A stretch of 64,000 bases of DNA. It comes from Paractinoplanes durhamensis. Lineage in GTDB: Bacteria; Actinomycetota; Actinomycetes; Mycobacteriales; Micromonosporaceae. The stretch spans positions 1-64,000 of the forward strand of contig NZ_BOML01000029.1 of the NCBI RefSeq assembly GCF_016862175.1, written 5' to 3'. Positions 23,808 to 32,843 of the stretch are shown here, piece by piece (position 1 is the first letter of the stretch; each line of letters opens with the position of its first letter). A program made the translations under genes and the position numbers. A model generated the notes under the pieces. That model worked only from the letters and a program-made list of their open reading frames with translations, had not been told where the DNA came from and ran no database searches.

Positions 23808-25376
23808 ATGGGACACATGCCTTCGGCCCCGATCGCCGACCTCACTCAGCGCGCGCAGACATTGACGTCTGCGGGCGATCTGGTCGGTGCCCAGCGCGTG
23901 CTGGCCTCGGCGCTCGATCCGGCCGACGCCGCCGATCCGCGCCAGGCCGACGCCGACGTGGCCCTGGCCGCCGCCCTGCACGCCCGCATCCTGATCGCCC
24001 TCGGCGACCCGCACAGCGCCCGGCAGTGGGCCGCCTACGCGCACGAGGCCGAGGAGCGCCTGCACGGGCCGCACCACGAGCGCACGCTGGCCGCGGCCGC
24101 GACGCACGCGGCGGTGCTGCAGCGGGTCGGCCACTACGGCAAGGCCGCCCAGGTCTACCAGCGGCTGGTCGCCGAGCTGTCGGCGCGGGAGGGCCCGGAT
24201 TCGGCCCGGGTGCTGGCCGCCGAGGCCGACCTGGCCACCGCCGAGCACGCGGCCGGCCAGTGCCAGTCGGCCCGGGAGCGGCTCGCCGACGCCTGGATCC
24301 GGCACCGCCACCAGCACGGCGACGCCGCCCCGGCGGGCATCAAGATGCTGGCCCGGCTCGGTTCGATGGAGCGCGAGTGCGCCCGCGACGCCGAGTCCCG
24401 CGAGCATCTGGCCCTGGCCCAGGAGCTGTGCGCACGCTATCTGCCGGCCGACCATCCGCTGGTGCGCCAGGTCGCGGCGCTGGCGGTCGGGGAGTCGAGC
24501 GGCCGGCACACCTGCGGCCGGGTGGAGCAGTCGGCCGGCCCGAGCACGCAGGACCAGCCGACGATCCAGCAGGTGCCGTTCCCGCGCCGGCCGACGGTGC
24601 CCGACCCGGGCGGCGAGGGCTTCCCGCCCGACGACGACCCGCTGCGGCCACCGCCCGACAACCGGCCCACCGACCCGAACGGCACGGTCTACCAGCAGCC
24701 GCTCTACCTGGCCGACGTGCACCAGGCGCCGGGTGACCTGATGGGCCGGCACGCCCGGGCCGACACCCCGCCGCCGATGCCCGGCCACATCCCCGACTAC
24801 GGGCCGGACGGGCGGCCGCAGCCGATCGGTTCGGCCCCGGCCAGCACGCTGGCCACCCCGCCCAACTCGGAGCGGCTGCTGCCGGTGCGCACCGAGCAGC
24901 CGGTCCGTGATCGCCGCCGCCAGCCGTTCCTGCTGGTCGCCGTGCTGATCGCGGGCATCGCGGTGGCCATCGCCATCGTCGCGCTGACCCTGCCCGACGC
25001 GGACGGCGCGACCGGCCCCAAGCCGACCGCGGTGGCCCCCACCGCCACCACCGTGTCGGTGGCCCCGAGCACGGCAGGCAGCAGCGCGACCGTGCCGGTG
25101 GCCGGTGCCCCGGGCGCGCCGACCACCGTGAAGCTCCGGGACAACCGCGACAGCGTCGCCCTGACCTGGGTCTACCCGAAGGACGCCGAGGGCCCGGTGC
25201 TGGTCTCCGGCGGGCGCACGGGGCAGCAACTGCGCGCGTTCCAGCAGCTCCCGGCGGGCACCGCCGACTACATGGTCTATGGGCTCAACCCGACCCAGAA
25301 TTACTGCTTCACGGTGGCGGTGGCGTATGCCACCGACCGGATAGCAGCGTCGGCCCCGGTCTGCACCAGCCGCTGA
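23808..25376 (+). CDS. TPR protein with membrane helix and external FnIII-like domain
   Basis: The 522-residue product starts at ATG 23808 (or 23817). Residues ~10-230 are tetratricopeptide-type helices (SAGDLVGAQRVLASALD, LIALGDPHSARQWAAYAHEA, VGHYGKAAQVYQRLVAEL). A Pro-rich linker (~240-355) leads to a membrane helix (FLLVAVLIAGIAVAIAIVAL, ~365-385). The outer part has a Thr/Ala linker and a fibronectin-III-like end (TTVKLRDNRDSVALTWVYP ... NYCFTVAVAYAT). It is probably a cytoplasmic TPR scaffold anchored to the membrane with an external sensor. It lies 98 bases upstream of a TPR-diguanylate cyclase on the same strand, which suggests a shared role. Confidence 0.8.
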   Translation: MGHMPSAPIADLTQRAQTLTSAGDLVGAQRVLASALDPADAADPRQADADVALAAALHARILIALGDPHSARQWAAYAHEAEERLHGPHHERTLAAAATHAAVLQRVGHYGKAAQVYQRLVAELSAREGPDSARVLAAEADLATAEHAAGQCQSARERLADAWIRHRHQHGDAAPAGIKMLARLGSMERECARDAESREHLALAQELCARYLPADHPLVRQVAALAVGESSGRHTCGRVEQSAGPSTQDQPTIQQVPFPRRPTVPDPGGEGFPPDDDPLRPPPDNRPTDPNGTVYQQPLYLADVHQAPGDLMGRHARADTPPPMPGHIPDYGPDGRPQPIGSAPASTLATPPNSERLLPVRTEQPVRDRRRQPFLLVAVLIAGIAVAIAIVALTLPDADGATGPKPTAVAPTATTVSVAPSTAGSSATVPVAGAPGAPTTVKLRDNRDSVALTWVYPKDAEGPVLVSGGRTGQQLRAFQQLPAGTADYMVYGLNPTQNYCFTVAVAYATDRIAASAPVCTSR

Positions 25377-25474
25377 CACACTGCAACCTGGCGGCACCCG
25401 ACCGGGACCCCGTCTGCTCCTTCCGGGCCACAACATGGGTCGTCACGGCACCCTCCCGGCAGGAAGCAGGCGAT

Positions 25475-27058
25475 GTGACGACGAAGGCGGCGGAGCGCGA
25501 CCACGCCCCGGTCGACGACGACGTCCGTGCGGCGTTCGCGGCCACCCTCATCGAGCTGGAGACCCGCGGGGTCACCGAGTTCCGCACCGTGCGGGAACCG
25601 GCGGCCGAGGTGGAGCGGGCGGCGCGCGAGGCCGGCGACGAGGAGGCCGCCCAGCGTGCCGCCGTGCTGCGCGCCGACGTGCTGCTGCGCGAGGGCCGGG
25701 TCGGCGAGGGCGGCCGGATCGCCCACCAGGCGCGGGCCTGGGCCGAGGCGCACGACAGCCCGTACGTGCTGGCGCGGGCGCACCGCGAGCTGTCGATCTT
25801 CTACCGGCTGGTCGGTGACTTCTCCGACGCGCTCACCCACGGGGTACAGGCGGTCTCCAACCTGACCGAGGACGTACCGCTGGGCATCCGGGCCCGGCAC
25901 CTGATGACCCTCGCGGTGGCGCTCGACGACGGCGGCTCCATCGAGGAGGGCGACCGGCGCTCCAGGGAGGCGCTGCGGATCGCCGAGGAGATCGGCGACC
26001 ACGAGCTCGCCGTGGTCGTGCTCAACAACATGACCTACACGGCGTACGAGAACGGGGACGAGGCGGCGGCCATCGCGCTGGCCCGCGCGATGGAGGTGGC
26101 CTCGATCCGCTGCGCCCGGCCGCTGGCCGGGAACGAGCTGGACACCGTGGCCCGGGTCGAGATGATGGGCGGCCGCTACGAGTCGGTCGAGGCCAAGCTG
26201 GCCGGCATCCTCGACGGCAGCATCCCGGTCAACGAGGGCGACGCGGCCGGCGAGTGCCTGCTGACCCTGGCCGAGGCCCGCCGCCGGGCCGGCCGTTTCG
26301 CCGACGCCCAGGACGCACTGGACCGGGCGATCATGGAGTGCGAGTCGAACGGACTGGGCCGGCTGCGCGCCCGGGCCCGCGAGGAACAGGCCGCACTGCA
26401 CGCGGCCCAGGGTGACTTCCAGCGAGCGTACGAGGAGCATCTGCTCTTCCACGCCGACGCCACCGCGCTGCACTCGACCCAGCGGGAGGCCCGGGCCCGG
26501 GCCCTGCAGGCGGTCTTCGAGGCGAACGAGGCCCGCCGGGCCAGCGAGCGCTTCCGCGAGATGGCCCACCGGGACGCGCTGACCGGCCTCTACAACCGCC
26601 GCTACGTCAACGAGCGACTGCCCGCCCTGCTGGCCGAGGCGGCCGCCCGCCGTGGCCCGATCTCGGTCGCGATCGCCGACCTGGACCACTTCAAACGGAT
26701 AAACGACACCCTGTCGCACGCCACCGGCGACACCGTCCTGCAGCACATCGGCAAGCTGCTGCAGGAGGCCGCCACCGGCCCGGCCATCGCGGCCCGGATG
26801 GGCGGCGAGGAGTTCCTGCTGATCTTCCCGGGGCTGGACAGCGCTGCGGCCCGGAAGCGCTGTGAGCTGCTGCGACTGCGGATCCGTACGCATGCCTGGC
26901 AGCCGGTCACCGGCGCCCTGCCGGTCAGCACCAGCATCGGCGTGACGACCGTGATCGATGGTCGCGCGACCGTGGCCGCGCTGCTGTCCCAGGCCGACCG
27001 CAACCTGTACGCGGCGAAGCGGGCCGGCCGGGACCGGGTGGTCGCCGACCCCGCGTAG
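25475..27058 (+). CDS. diguanylate cyclase with N-terminal TPR sensor
   Basis: The 527-residue product starts at GTG 25475, with a GGAAGCAGG ribosome binding site. Residues ~1-340 are TPR-type helices (RVGEGGRIAHQARAWAEAHD, GDFSDALTHGVQAVSNL, GRFADAQDALDRAIMECES). The C-terminal GGDEF domain begins HRDALTGLYNRRYVNERLP (residue ~368). It has DLDHFKRINDTLSHATGD and the active-site motif RMGGEEFLLIFPG, so it should synthesise cyclic di-GMP. There is no membrane segment, so the enzyme is cytoplasmic. I see no RxxD inhibitory site just before GGEEF. Cyclic di-GMP controls development in sporulating actinobacteria, and ssgB lies nearby, though the link is inference. Confidence 0.9.
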   Translation: MTTKAAERDHAPVDDDVRAAFAATLIELETRGVTEFRTVREPAAEVERAAREAGDEEAAQRAAVLRADVLLREGRVGEGGRIAHQARAWAEAHDSPYVLARAHRELSIFYRLVGDFSDALTHGVQAVSNLTEDVPLGIRARHLMTLAVALDDGGSIEEGDRRSREALRIAEEIGDHELAVVVLNNMTYTAYENGDEAAAIALARAMEVASIRCARPLAGNELDTVARVEMMGGRYESVEAKLAGILDGSIPVNEGDAAGECLLTLAEARRRAGRFADAQDALDRAIMECESNGLGRLRARAREEQAALHAAQGDFQRAYEEHLLFHADATALHSTQREARARALQAVFEANEARRASERFREMAHRDALTGLYNRRYVNERLPALLAEAAARRGPISVAIADLDHFKRINDTLSHATGDTVLQHIGKLLQEAATGPAIAARMGGEEFLLIFPGLDSAAARKRCELLRLRIRTHAWQPVTGALPVSTSIGVTTVIDGRATVAALLSQADRNLYAAKRAGRDRVVADPA

Positions 27059-27121
27059 CGCGTCTCCCCCTGGTACCTTCGGACCTGTTCGATGGCCGAC
27101 GACCGGGATGGGGACCGCGAC

Positions 27122-28663
27122 GTGAGATCCTGGCGCCGCGCGGTCCTGGCTGTGGCCACGACCGCCGCGACCCTGCTCACGTCGGCAGCGTGCAGTTCGG
27201 ACGATGACGCCGCCGCACCGTCCTTCGTCGAGGCACCGGCGGTGGTCGTCCCGCCGGATATCGAGTTCACCAACCGCGATCTCGCGCTGGGCCACTCCGA
27301 CAAGGTGCCCGACCCGGCCGGCCCCGGCCTGCTCCGGGTCGAGATCCCCTGGCTGACGGTGCAGCCCACGGCGGGCACCACGTTCGACTGGACCCAGCCC
27401 GATTACCGGATCGGCCGGGCCACCGCCGCCGGGATGAAGATCCTGCTGCTGCTCACCTACTCGCCGGAGTGGGCGAGCGGGCAGCACGGCAAGGGCGGCG
27501 GCTGGTTCCCGACCACCGAGTTCGACCCGGCCTGGAAAAACTTCGTCGACCAGGTGGTCCGGCGCTACGGCAATCGGGTCAAGGCGTTCGAGATCTGGAA
27601 CGAACCCAACCTGGCCCGCTTCGGCGACTACGGCAACGGCAGCGACGCGGTCCGGATCCGCCGCTACTGGGACCTGGTCAAGATGGCCAACACCACGCTC
27701 AAGGCCGCCTGCCCGGCCTGCCTGGTGGTCGCCGGTGCGTCCGCGGGCGGCAGCCGGCGGGCGAGCCTGCCGCAGCCGGCCGCCTCGAAACCCAACCCCA
27801 ACTCGCCCGCGGCCTGGCTCGACTGGGCCTACCGCAACGGCTACGGCACCGACTTCGACGCGGTCGCCCACCACCCCTATCCGATCTGGACGCACGGCGC
27901 GGGCCCGGCCCAGTCCAATTGCGCCCGTCCCGACCTGGTGCTCTTCGGCCCCGCCTACAAGCCGGGCAAGCCCTGGCAGAAGCAATGCGGCGAGCTGTCG
28001 GCACTGCGGGCGGTGATGGTCGCGCACGGCGACACCGCCAAGAAGATTTGGGGTACGGAGTGGGGGTACCCGATGGCGTCGTACCTCGGGCCCCTGCACG
28101 TCTCGGCCGAGCGGATCCGGGATTACACCATCGAGGGCCTGCAGATGTGGCGCAACCTCGACTACACCGGCCCGCTGGTCCACTACGAGTACGCCGACTC
28201 GTGCACCCGCCCGGCCGACTCGGAGTGCAACTTCGGCATGGTCGACGCCCAGGGCCGGCGGAAGGAGCCGATCTACTCGGCGCTGATCACCGCCGCTCAG
28301 GGCCTGCAGCCGGTCTTCCTGCCGTCCGGCCAGAGCCTGCGCCGCTATGAGTCGCTGCAGTCGGCCAACCACCGCTACACGCTGACGCTCAAGGGCAACG
28401 GCGACCTGATCCTGTACGACACGGTGGACCACCGCACCACGTGGTCGCTGACCGGGAAGTTCGGCCGGCAGCTGGTCGCCCAGCCGGACGGCAACCTGGT
28501 GCTCTACCGCGACCCGGACCATCCGATCGCGGTCTGGTCCTCCGGCACGACCGGCGGCGCCGGCCGGCTGCTCCTGCAGGACGACGGCAACCTGGTGCTC
28601 TACCGCGACGCCGACGGCACCGCCTACTGGGCGACCGAGACTGCGCTAGGCCCTGTTTCGTAG
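27122..28663 (+). CDS. glycosidase-fold lipoprotein with C-terminal B-lectin domain
   Basis: I start this at GTG 27122 (VRSWRRAVLAV), with GGGGA 8 bases upstream. The 513-residue product has a lipobox ending SAAC and an Asp-rich linker. A (beta/alpha)8 glycosidase domain follows, in which VKAFEIWNEPNL holds the acid/base Glu and KKIWGTEWGYPM the nucleophile Glu, as in clan A families such as GH5/GH39. The C-terminal ~110 residues repeat the bulb-lectin motif (GNGDLILYD, PDGNLVLYRDPDHP, DDGNLVLYRDADGT), a mannose-binding fold. The final codons and stop lie inside the MITE-like element at 28649, so the natural C-terminus has been altered. Confidence 0.85.
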   Translation: MRSWRRAVLAVATTAATLLTSAACSSDDDAAAPSFVEAPAVVVPPDIEFTNRDLALGHSDKVPDPAGPGLLRVEIPWLTVQPTAGTTFDWTQPDYRIGRATAAGMKILLLLTYSPEWASGQHGKGGGWFPTTEFDPAWKNFVDQVVRRYGNRVKAFEIWNEPNLARFGDYGNGSDAVRIRRYWDLVKMANTTLKAACPACLVVAGASAGGSRRASLPQPAASKPNPNSPAAWLDWAYRNGYGTDFDAVAHHPYPIWTHGAGPAQSNCARPDLVLFGPAYKPGKPWQKQCGELSALRAVMVAHGDTAKKIWGTEWGYPMASYLGPLHVSAERIRDYTIEGLQMWRNLDYTGPLVHYEYADSCTRPADSECNFGMVDAQGRRKEPIYSALITAAQGLQPVFLPSGQSLRRYESLQSANHRYTLTLKGNGDLILYDTVDHRTTWSLTGKFGRQLVAQPDGNLVLYRDPDHPIAVWSSGTTGGAGRLLLQDDGNLVLYRDADGTAYWATETALGPVS

Positions 28664-28811
28664 TCCGGCCAAGTGCGAGGCGAGGTCCAGAGTGTGTCTG
28701 GCATCGTCGGCGAAATGTCCGCATACCGGTGTTGTATTCGGGCATTTCGCCGACGCTGTCAGGCGCGCTCTGGGCCTCTCCGCAGCCCTGGCCGGACTAC
28801 GAAACAGGGCC
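28649..28811. mobile_element. MITE-like 163-bp palindromic element with TA flanks
   Basis: The ends GGCCCTGTTTCGTAGTCCGG and its exact complement form perfect terminal inverted repeats of at least 23 bp, and homology between the arms continues almost to the centre (for example GTCGGCGAAATG and CATTTCGCCGAC). The direct repeat TA sits at each edge (28647-28648 and 28812-28813), as in IS630/Tc1-type insertions. There is no coding capacity. It sits between two converging genes and provides the stop codon region of both. As RNA it would fold into a long hairpin and could act as a bidirectional terminator. A 15-bp match to its interior occurs at 19444, and an end-like sequence at about 59620. Confidence 0.75.
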
Positions 28812-29554
28812 TACAGGTCGAGCTCGGCCAGTAACGGGTAGTGGTCGGAGGCGTTCTCGGTGGCGCCGCCGCGCAGGACCCGCACCTCGCGGACCCGCTC
28901 GGCCACCGCCGGGTTGCCGAGGACGTAGTCGAGGCGCATCGGCCCGAACTCGGCGCCCCCGCACCCGGTGGTCGGCACGCTCCGCCCGTCCCCCACCCCG
29001 GCCCGCAGCCACAGGTCGGCGAGCCCGCCGCGCTCGAACGCGGCCAGCCCCCGGGTGTCCACCGTGCCGTCCGGCGCGAGATGCCGGCGCCGATAGCGTG
29101 GAGCCAGGCTGCTGATCGCGGCGGTGTGGTCGGTGTGCGGGTCGAGCCCGTTGAGATCCCCGGCCAGCAGGGCGAGCCGGCTCGCCCGGTGGAAACGGGG
29201 CGCCAGCCAGGTCGCCTCGCGCCGCCGCCGCTCCGGCGCGAACGGGTTGAGGTGCGTACTCACCAGGGTCAGGTCACCGAAGGTGAGCGCCGCGGCGGCG
29301 TGATGCAGCCGCCAGGTCACCGAGGTCCGCCGGGTGATCCGCCGGGCCATGACCGCGACCGGCTGCCCGAAGACCGACCGGGCCAGATGCCCCTGCAGGC
29401 CGAGCTCCGCCGCCAGCCGGCCGAGCCGGGCCTGGTCGAAGCCGCGCAGCTCCTGCAGCGCGACCAGGTCGGGCCGCTCCTGCCGGAGAACCTCGGTGAT
29501 GGCCGGCAGCCGGTCCCCGCCGCCGGTCCGGATGTTCCAGGTGAGCAGCCGCAT
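28811..29554 (-). CDS. endonuclease/exonuclease/phosphatase (EEP) family protein
   Basis: The 247-residue product starts at ATG 29554, two bases after the PAP2 stop. It shows the EEP fold motifs: MRLLTWNIRTGGG at the start, RPDLVALQELRG with the metal-binding Glu, STHLNPFAPERRRREA, LLAGDLNGLDP with the catalytic Asp/Asn pair, FGPMRLDYVLGNP, and the closing ENASDHYPLLAEL with the catalytic Asp-His. Substrates of the family range from DNA to phosphoinositides and sphingomyelin. There is no signal peptide, so it is cytoplasmic. Its TAG stop is formed by the TA target site and first base of the adjacent MITE-like element. Confidence 0.85.
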   Translation of the reverse strand: MRLLTWNIRTGGGDRLPAITEVLRQERPDLVALQELRGFDQARLGRLAAELGLQGHLARSVFGQPVAVMARRITRRTSVTWRLHHAAAALTFGDLTLVSTHLNPFAPERRRREATWLAPRFHRASRLALLAGDLNGLDPHTDHTAAISSLAPRYRRRHLAPDGTVDTRGLAAFERGGLADLWLRAGVGDGRSVPTTGCGGAEFGPMRLDYVLGNPAVAERVREVRVLRGGATENASDHYPLLAELDL

Positions 29555-29556
29555 CG

Positions 29557-31014
29557 CTACACCGTTTCCAGCGCGCGGGCCTCGTCGCGCGCCTCGGTGG
29601 CGGTCTCGGCGTGCGCGTTCGGCCGGACCGTGAACCACAGCACCGACAGCCAGCAGGCGGTCAGCAGGGCCGCGCCGGCGACGTCGGTCGGGTGGTGCAT
29701 GCCGCGGTACATCCGGGACAGCGCCACCCCGAGCGGCATGATCACCGCGAGGGCCACGAACACCCAGCGCCACCAGTGCCGCACCCGGGCCAGCACGATG
29801 ATCGCGATGGTGATCCAGAGGCACATGGTCGCGGCGATGTGTCCCGACGGGAACGACGAGGTGGGCATCTGCCCGTCCAGCTGTTCGACCCCCGGCCGCG
29901 GCCGGCCGACGGCGGCGGCGCTGGTCAGGAAGAGGGTGAGCTCGCCGAACATGGCCAGCACCAGGAACAGCACCGGCCGCCACTGCCGCCACAGGGCCAG
30001 CGCGATCGGGCAGAACACCAGCGAGACGAGCAGGATCGCGTGCGTGTCACCGGCCTTGCTCCACAGCCAGCTCAGGTGGTCGAGGCCCGGCGTGCGGAAC
30101 GTCTGCAGCCAGCGCGGCACCCCGTCGTCGAACCCCGGGTTCCATGTGGTCACCGCGGTGCCGAAGGCCCACAGCAGGCCGAACGTGAGCACCCAGCCGA
30201 CCAGGATCTCGGCGCCCTTCGCCCACGGGTGCGGCAACAGCGGCCCTTCGGCCGGGGCGGGGGCGAGGTCGGCGGCGGCTTCCGGTTCGAGGCCCTCCGC
30301 CAGCGGCGGGTTCCGATGGCCCGCTTCGCGGCGCCAGACCCGGAAGGCGTACGCGGTGACGCTGATCCAGGCAAGACCGAGGAACCAGCCGCCGAGTACG
30401 TCGGACAGGAAGTGCACGCCGAGCGCGATGCGACTGAGCCCGATCAGCACGATGACCAGCGCCGCCGCCCCGATCAGCCAGCCCCGCCACTTCTTCCCGG
30501 TCACCGACAGCAGGACCAGGGTGAGCATGCCGTAGGTGATCGTCGAGCCGAGGGTGTGCCCACTGGGGAAGCTGTTGCCGGTGCCGTAGGCGATCGGGTC
30601 GGCCACCACCGGCCGCACCCGCCCGACGAGGGCTTTCAGCGACGGGTCGAGCAGCATCGCGCCCAGCCCGGTGACCGCGAGATAGATCGCCGGCCGGGGC
30701 CGGCGCCGGATCAGCAGCAGGACGACCACCACGGTGACCAGCGGAATCAGCCAGCTCGGCCCGCCCACCGTCGAGATGCCCTTGAGCACCTGAACCGCCC
30801 ACCCATGCGGGGCGACCCAGTTGTTCAGGCCATCGGCGATCGATTGGTCGAGACGCAGCATCGGCGTCCAGTGAAAGCGCACGAGCAGCAGCAGCGTGGC
30901 GAAGCCCAGCCCGGCTGCCACCACGGCGATCAGGCCGAGAACGCTGCGCTCGGCAAAGTGCCGGACAGGCGCCCAGCCGGCCCGCTCCACCACCCGGTTG
31001 TCGTCGACGGTCAT
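29557..31014 (-). CDS. tandem-PAP2 membrane phosphatase
   Basis: This 485-residue polytopic membrane protein is built from two PAP2 (type-2 phosphatidic acid phosphatase) domains. Domain 1 has KALVGRVRP, SFPSGHT and SRIALGVHFLSD (about residues 125-215). Domain 2 has a GRPRP motif, SFPSGH and SRMYRGMHHPTD (about residues 365-450). Each half therefore keeps its own catalytic His pair. PAP2 enzymes dephosphorylate phosphatidate, undecaprenyl pyrophosphate and similar lipids on the outer face. It starts at ATG 31014, 29 bases after the ParA/EAD gene, and is followed 2 bases later by the EEP gene. The diacylglycerol-kinase-like gene in the same train performs the reverse chemistry. Confidence 0.9.
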   Translation of the reverse strand: MTVDDNRVVERAGWAPVRHFAERSVLGLIAVVAAGLGFATLLLLVRFHWTPMLRLDQSIADGLNNWVAPHGWAVQVLKGISTVGGPSWLIPLVTVVVVLLLIRRRPRPAIYLAVTGLGAMLLDPSLKALVGRVRPVVADPIAYGTGNSFPSGHTLGSTITYGMLTLVLLSVTGKKWRGWLIGAAALVIVLIGLSRIALGVHFLSDVLGGWFLGLAWISVTAYAFRVWRREAGHRNPPLAEGLEPEAAADLAPAPAEGPLLPHPWAKGAEILVGWVLTFGLLWAFGTAVTTWNPGFDDGVPRWLQTFRTPGLDHLSWLWSKAGDTHAILLVSLVFCPIALALWRQWRPVLFLVLAMFGELTLFLTSAAAVGRPRPGVEQLDGQMPTSSFPSGHIAATMCLWITIAIIVLARVRHWWRWVFVALAVIMPLGVALSRMYRGMHHPTDVAGAALLTACWLSVLWFTVRPNAHAETATEARDEARALETV

Positions 31015-31043
31015 GCGGCGGCAATACCCGCCGGACTGTCCGG

Positions 31044-32843
31044 TTACACGGAGCGCAGCGAGGCGGCAATTTCCCGCAGTGGACGATTGGCCGGATAAAG
31101 CCGAACAAAAACCTCAACGAGCCGACCGACGCCGCCCTCGACGATCCCGTTCTCGAGCTCGACCAGAACCCTTTCCCAGAAGAGCCGAGCCGATGTGTAC
31201 GCCGAGTAGTCCGGCACCCGCTGCTCCGGAAAGTCGATCTCCTCCAGGACGAACCGCGCCGACACCTCGTCCTCCGCGAGCCGCGCGAGCTGCTGGACGA
31301 ACTGCTCCCGCTGATGCGGCCCGAGCCCGGCGTGCACCGGGTCGCCGAGCGCCCGCAGTTGTTCCACCGGCAGATCGGCATCGGCCCTCAGGAGCGAGAG
31401 GCCGATGCCGGTTCCCTCATTGACGGACCCCGTCCACCATCCCGCGACGATCCCGATGACGGCCCCTCTCGTGCTGGACCACACCGCCGCCCCGGCGAAA
31501 CCGTCCTGGACCCCGACCCGGGAGTCCGGGTCGAGCTGGAGGAGGCCACGCTCCGGGCTCCCGGCGATCGTCCCCCAGCTGGTCAGCCCGAGATCATGGG
31601 GGATGCCGAAGGCCCACCAGCGATTTCCGGCCAGCTGACCGGCCGGGACGAAACCGAGCGGCGCCGGCGTCACCGCGCTCGGCACCGGCTTACCCAGGTG
31701 AATCACCGCAGGCTGGGACTCACCCTCGACCGTGGGAGCGGTGACCCGGAGAACTGGATATCGCGTGCCTTCGTCGATCTTCGGGAACCCCACCGAGAGA
31801 TCATCCCTACCTTGCACGACCCAATTCATCGTCAAGAGTCGCTGCCGGTCGATCGCGAAAGCAAGCCCATGCGCCGTGTCGCCGGAGTACACGACGGCGA
31901 TCCAGGAATCGTCCGCCGGAGCGGCCGACGTGACGGTCTCGATCGCCTTCGATGGGCTGACCCGGCCGGGCATTACTCCGGACAGGTCGGACATGCCACT
32001 GTCGATCAGGGTGGCGATCGAGTCGAGGGCGAAGCCCAGCGAATCCGGATCGGACACCCCCTGCAGCAGCACGGCCAGCTTCTCGCCGAAGCCGAAATAC
32101 GCCACGTACGGCAGCTTGGTGCGCTCCAGGATCTGGCGCGGCTCGATCTCGGCCGGGAGCCAGTCGACGTAGAACTCGCCGAAGCTGTTCGCCGCCCTGG
32201 TCAGCCACTCGTTGACCGACTCCAGCTCGGTGCGGCTGTCGAAGCGGGACAGCACCGGCAGCACCAGCGCCGGCGGCCGGTCGTAGGCCAGGTCCTGCCG
32301 GCCCTGCTGGGCCCGCCGGAGCACGTCGACCACGCCGTCGACGTTCTGCGCATTGGCCACGAACACCGGGACGATCATGTCGGGGAGCAGGATCGTGCAG
32401 ACGCCGCCGATGTCGGTGACCCCGGTGCGGCTGTCGATGAGCACGAAGTCGTACTCGTCCTGCCAGGCCTTTCGCAGTTTTTCGAAATACTCCCCGCCGT
32501 CGCGCTCGGCGAAGAACGCCGTCCAGTCGAAGCCGAGCAGCCGGGCCGGGTAGTCGGCGTCCTGCCGGCCGCTGGTCAGCAACGACACCGGCTGGGCGCC
32601 GATCCGGATCGGCGTGACGCACTGCCGCCAGTCGGCGACCTCGCCGGTCAGCAACTCGAGCAGGCCGTCGCGCTGGTCGAGCCCGCGCTGGTAGTCGGCG
32701 AAGTAGCGCCAGATGCCCGGCGCCTCCAGATCGAAGTCGACCATCAGCACCCTGCGGCCGGCCTTGGCCAGCAGCACGGCGATGTTGGCGAGGGCCATCG
32801 TGCGGCCGGTGCCGCCCTTGTAGGAGTAGAACGTGACGATCAT
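31044..32843 (-). CDS. ParA/MinD-like ATPase fused to inactive trypsin-like domain and EAD-like tail
   Basis: The 599-residue product starts at ATG 32843, with GGGAGG 5 bases upstream and ATGA overlap with the TIR gene. Domain 1 (~1-285) is a SIMIBI ATPase: FYSYKGGTGRTMALANIA (8-15 is the deviant Walker A, with Arg14 for the usual Lys), VDFDLEAPG (35-43) and VLIDSRTGVTDIGG (134-147). Domain 2 (~311-495) has a chymotrypsin-like beta pattern but no triad. The His site reads LLTMNWVV (Trp341), the Ser site DGFAGAAVW (Ala450), and the Asp site SQPAVIHL. Domain 3 (~508-599) is helical and ends LVEVFVRLYPANRPLREIA, like effector-associated domain 1. These parts are typical of NTP-dependent conflict systems, so with the TIR partner I infer an immune or signalling role. 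Confidence 0.75.
   Translation of the reverse strand: MIVTFYSYKGGTGRTMALANIAVLLAKAGRRVLMVDFDLEAPGIWRYFADYQRGLDQRDGLLELLTGEVADWRQCVTPIRIGAQPVSLLTSGRQDADYPARLLGFDWTAFFAERDGGEYFEKLRKAWQDEYDFVLIDSRTGVTDIGGVCTILLPDMIVPVFVANAQNVDGVVDVLRRAQQGRQDLAYDRPPALVLPVLSRFDSRTELESVNEWLTRAANSFGEFYVDWLPAEIEPRQILERTKLPYVAYFGFGEKLAVLLQGVSDPDSLGFALDSIATLIDSGMSDLSGVMPGRVSPSKAIETVTSAAPADDSWIAVVYSGDTAHGLAFAIDRQRLLTMNWVVQGRDDLSVGFPKIDEGTRYPVLRVTAPTVEGESQPAVIHLGKPVPSAVTPAPLGFVPAGQLAGNRWWAFGIPHDLGLTSWGTIAGSPERGLLQLDPDSRVGVQDGFAGAAVWSSTRGAVIGIVAGWWTGSVNEGTGIGLSLLRADADLPVEQLRALGDPVHAGLGPHQREQFVQQLARLAEDEVSARFVLEEIDFPEQRVPDYSAYTSARLFWERVLVELENGIVEGGVGRLVEVFVRLYPANRPLREIAASLRSV

Noticed and set aside
25301..28522. 1073-residue minus-strand reading
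   Set aside because: It lies opposite the diguanylate cyclase and glycosidase genes, both of which have clear motifs. Its composition is that of an antisense GC frame.
29611..31098. plus-strand 495-residue reading opposite PAP2
   Set aside because: The minus strand shows two complete PAP2 motif sets; this reading is Arg/Gly/Pro-rich without motifs.
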